Shown here piece after piece: positions 7,817 to 8,745 of a stretch of 8,745 bases of DNA. The first letter of the stretch is position 1, and each line of letters begins with the position of its first letter. The notes beneath the pieces are model-generated. The model was not told where the DNA came from. It did no database searches and saw only the letters and a list, made by a program, of their open reading frames with translations. The translations under genes and the position numbers were made by a program. Origin of the DNA: Chitinophagaceae bacterium (GTDB lineage Bacteria; Bacteroidota; Bacteroidia; Chitinophagales; Chitinophagaceae); assembly GCA_025455205.1 (NCBI GenBank), contig JALOMZ010000050.1:1-8745 (forward strand), read 5' to 3'.

Positions 7817-7906
7817 CTATTTGAGCATGCGTCCCGGCCTGAAGAGTCGCTTCCGGAGCGCGCTGGCTGCAAAGGAAATCTCAGTTTCCCGTTCATACTC
7901 TTTCAT
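7817..7906 (-). pseudogene. possible C-terminal remnant of an operon gene upstream of the deacetylase
   Basis: A short frame ends at TAG 7817-7819, seven bases before the GTG of the deacetylase, which is typical operon spacing. Its 29 codons from ATG 7906 read like a basic protein tail (EISFAASALRKRLFRPGRM); the frame is open for eight more codons to a TAA at about 7928-7930. It overlaps the last 14 bases of the truncated SusD frame. The GC-rich codons resemble the deacetylase and glycosyltransferase genes rather than the SusD gene. I infer that it is the end of a polysaccharide-operon gene whose body was lost at the junction. Alternatively it is a frameshifted continuation of SusD (its ETEISFAA stretch loosely resembles the EIIFA segment of SusD proteins), or chance. 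Function not recognisable. Confidence 0.35.
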
Positions 7907-8690
7907 CTTCAAAAACAGGAACAAGGCTTATGCCTGCGGGGCCGGAAGCAATAATACAGCGATTAGCTGCATCGCGGGCTTCAGCATATTTACCCTGTTG
8001 AAGATAAACCCTTGCCAAACCAAGCGCAGCGGCGGGTTTGTTGGCGTAAACCGAATTACGTGTGGCGGGCAGCTTAGTTTCTGCGTCATTAAAATCAGTA
8101 ATAATCTGATTATAAACCTGCTCTACCGTTGAGCGGGGCAGTTTTATATCAGGTGAACTTTGGGCAGCCGTTAAGGGCATAGGAACCCCCTTTAATGTGT
8201 TGGTGTTACCAGACCCATAAGGCTTTTCCCCAAAGAATTTAATCAACTCAAAGTAGGCCATTGCACGAAGAAATTTGGCTTCACCTTCTACCCTTGCTCT
8301 ATCAACTGCCTTTACCGTTTCTAAATTGGCTAAAATATTATTGGAATAATAAATTACGCGATAAGCAGCAGCATAGGTAGCAAAAACATTGGCGTTATTT
8401 ACCTGTATGTTCTTAAGAATAATCTGGCGCGGATCGGGAAAAGTACCAACCCAGGTAAGCTCCCCATCGCTGCCGAGCAAATCGCTCATCCACCAGGCAT
8501 CACCCCCAAAAAGACTGGCGGCACCGGCTTCGGCATAGGTACCAATCAATACTTTTTTAATACGGTCATCGGTTGAATATACGATCTGGGCATCCAGTGA
8601 TTGCGGATTAATGAGGTCCAGCTTTTTTTCGCAGGCAGTACCTAAAACGGTTGCCGCTGCAAAGATGTATAGTGCTATTTTATTTTTCAT
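7893..8690 (-). CDS. SusD/RagB-like nutrient-binding outer-membrane lipoprotein, truncated
   Basis: The frame encodes 265 residues from ATG 8690 to TGA 7893. Residues 1-19 are a lipoprotein signal, with the acylated cysteine at 20 (GTAC) followed by EKK, a charged stretch of the kind seen in Bacteroidota surface-lipoprotein export signals. The body shows SusD N-terminal hallmarks: LDLINPQSL, a long helical section with YSNNILANLETV, AKFLRAMAYFELIKFFG, the GVPMPLT strand, and a TPR-like stretch AALGLARVYLQQGKYAEARDAANR, then SLVPVFED. SusD proteins are usually 450-600 residues; the C-terminal half is missing, and no other frame in the following 80 bases restores it. Family knowledge: SusD caps a SusC TonB-dependent transporter and binds the incoming glycan. 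The start lies 21 bases after the stop of a SusC-like gene, the canonical arrangement. Without its C-terminal half the product is unlikely to work. Much of the gene is AT-richer than the genes to its left. Confidence 0.9.
   Translation of the reverse strand: MKNKIALYIFAAATVLGTACEKKLDLINPQSLDAQIVYSTDDRIKKVLIGTYAEAGAASLFGGDAWWMSDLLGSDGELTWVGTFPDPRQIILKNIQVNNANVFATYAAAYRVIYYSNNILANLETVKAVDRARVEGEAKFLRAMAYFELIKFFGEKPYGSGNTNTLKGVPMPLTAAQSSPDIKLPRSTVEQVYNQIITDFNDAETKLPATRNSVYANKPAAALGLARVYLQQGKYAEARDAANRCIIASGPAGISLVPVFEDERV
7895..7910. other. probable junction between unrelated loci
   Basis: SusD-like sequence stops making sense after about 7905 (SLVPVFED, then ERV and stop). From there leftward the sequence resembles the polysaccharide operon in composition and codon choice. 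By hand count GC is 61% in 7261-7380 and 36% in 8281-8400, with intermediate values of about 48-53% in 7800-8100. No target-site duplication, inverted repeat or recombinase gene is visible at the join. The exact base cannot be fixed by eye. Confidence 0.5.
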
Positions 8691-8711
8691 AGTATTATTT
8701 TTTCTTAAGGA

Positions 8712-8745
8712 TTAAAAACCAAGGTTGATGCCAAATACCCAGCTC
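8712..8745 (-). CDS. C-terminus of a SusC/RagA-like TonB-dependent outer-membrane receptor (partial)
   Basis: Only the last ten codons and the stop are in the window: SWVFGINLGF then TAA (8712-8714). Alternating hydrophobic residues ending in a terminal phenylalanine are the normal last beta-strand of a SusC-type barrel and the signal read by the outer-membrane assembly machinery. The position 21 bases upstream of a SusD gene on the same strand makes the identification fairly safe despite the short length. The rest of the gene, including its plug and any promoter, lies beyond the right edge. Confidence 0.8.
   Translation of the reverse strand, partial: SWVFGINLGF

Noticed and set aside
7880..7960. 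Insertion-sequence end or attachment site at the SusD junction
   Set aside because: I found no inverted repeat, direct repeat or transposase or integrase remnant around the join.

Overview
The window looks like a piece of a Bacteroidota genome, probably a Chitinophagaceae-like soil or environmental lineage. The grounds are a SusC/SusD-type pair at the right edge, Bacteroidota-style lipoprotein signals, weak or absent Shine-Dalgarno sequences, TTTG/TAnnTTTG-like promoter candidates, and two large secreted hydrolases of types common in that phylum. The lineage is inferred from gene content; no marker gene is present. All the large genes lie on the minus strand. The only plus-strand gene I can support is a 44-residue lipoprotein.

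Layout from left to right: (1) 1-2495, minus: a secreted PIG-L/LmbE-family deacetylase running off the left edge. (2) 2496-2637: a divergent intergenic region with overlapping promoter candidates in both directions. (3) 2638-2772, plus: a tiny cysteine-containing lipoprotein, followed by a strong bidirectional hairpin terminator at 2801-2833. (4) 2849-5359, minus: a secreted M14-family zinc carboxypeptidase with a C-terminal amidotransferase-like domain. (5) 5360-5481: a gap holding the terminator of the next operon. (6) 5482-6741 and 6796-7809, minus: a GT4 glycosyltransferase of the CapM/PglA-like type and a polysaccharide deacetylase (CE4/NodB fold), which look like the promoter-distal end of an exopolysaccharide or capsule operon. 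(7) About 7893-7910: a discontinuity. (8) 7893-8690, minus: a SusD-like lipoprotein cut to its N-terminal 265 residues, preceded by the last ten codons of a SusC-like TonB-dependent receptor (8712-8745).

The point that most needs checking is the discontinuity. The SusD gene loses about half its length. Roughly 80 bases later the deacetylase begins with a GTG that directly follows an in-frame stop. In between is a short open frame that looks like the tail of another protein. Base composition also changes: by hand count 61% GC in 7261-7380 against 36% GC in 8281-8400. A glycan-uptake (SusCD) locus and a polysaccharide-synthesis operon therefore appear to have been joined here, by genomic rearrangement or by a chimeric assembly.

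Functionally, the left half encodes independent secreted hydrolases, each with its own transcription signals. The middle operon makes or modifies surface polysaccharide in the cytoplasm or at the inner membrane. The right edge is the remnant of an outer-membrane nutrient importer. I see no tRNA, rRNA, CRISPR array, insertion sequence or phage gene, and nothing I would call a new defence or catalytic system.
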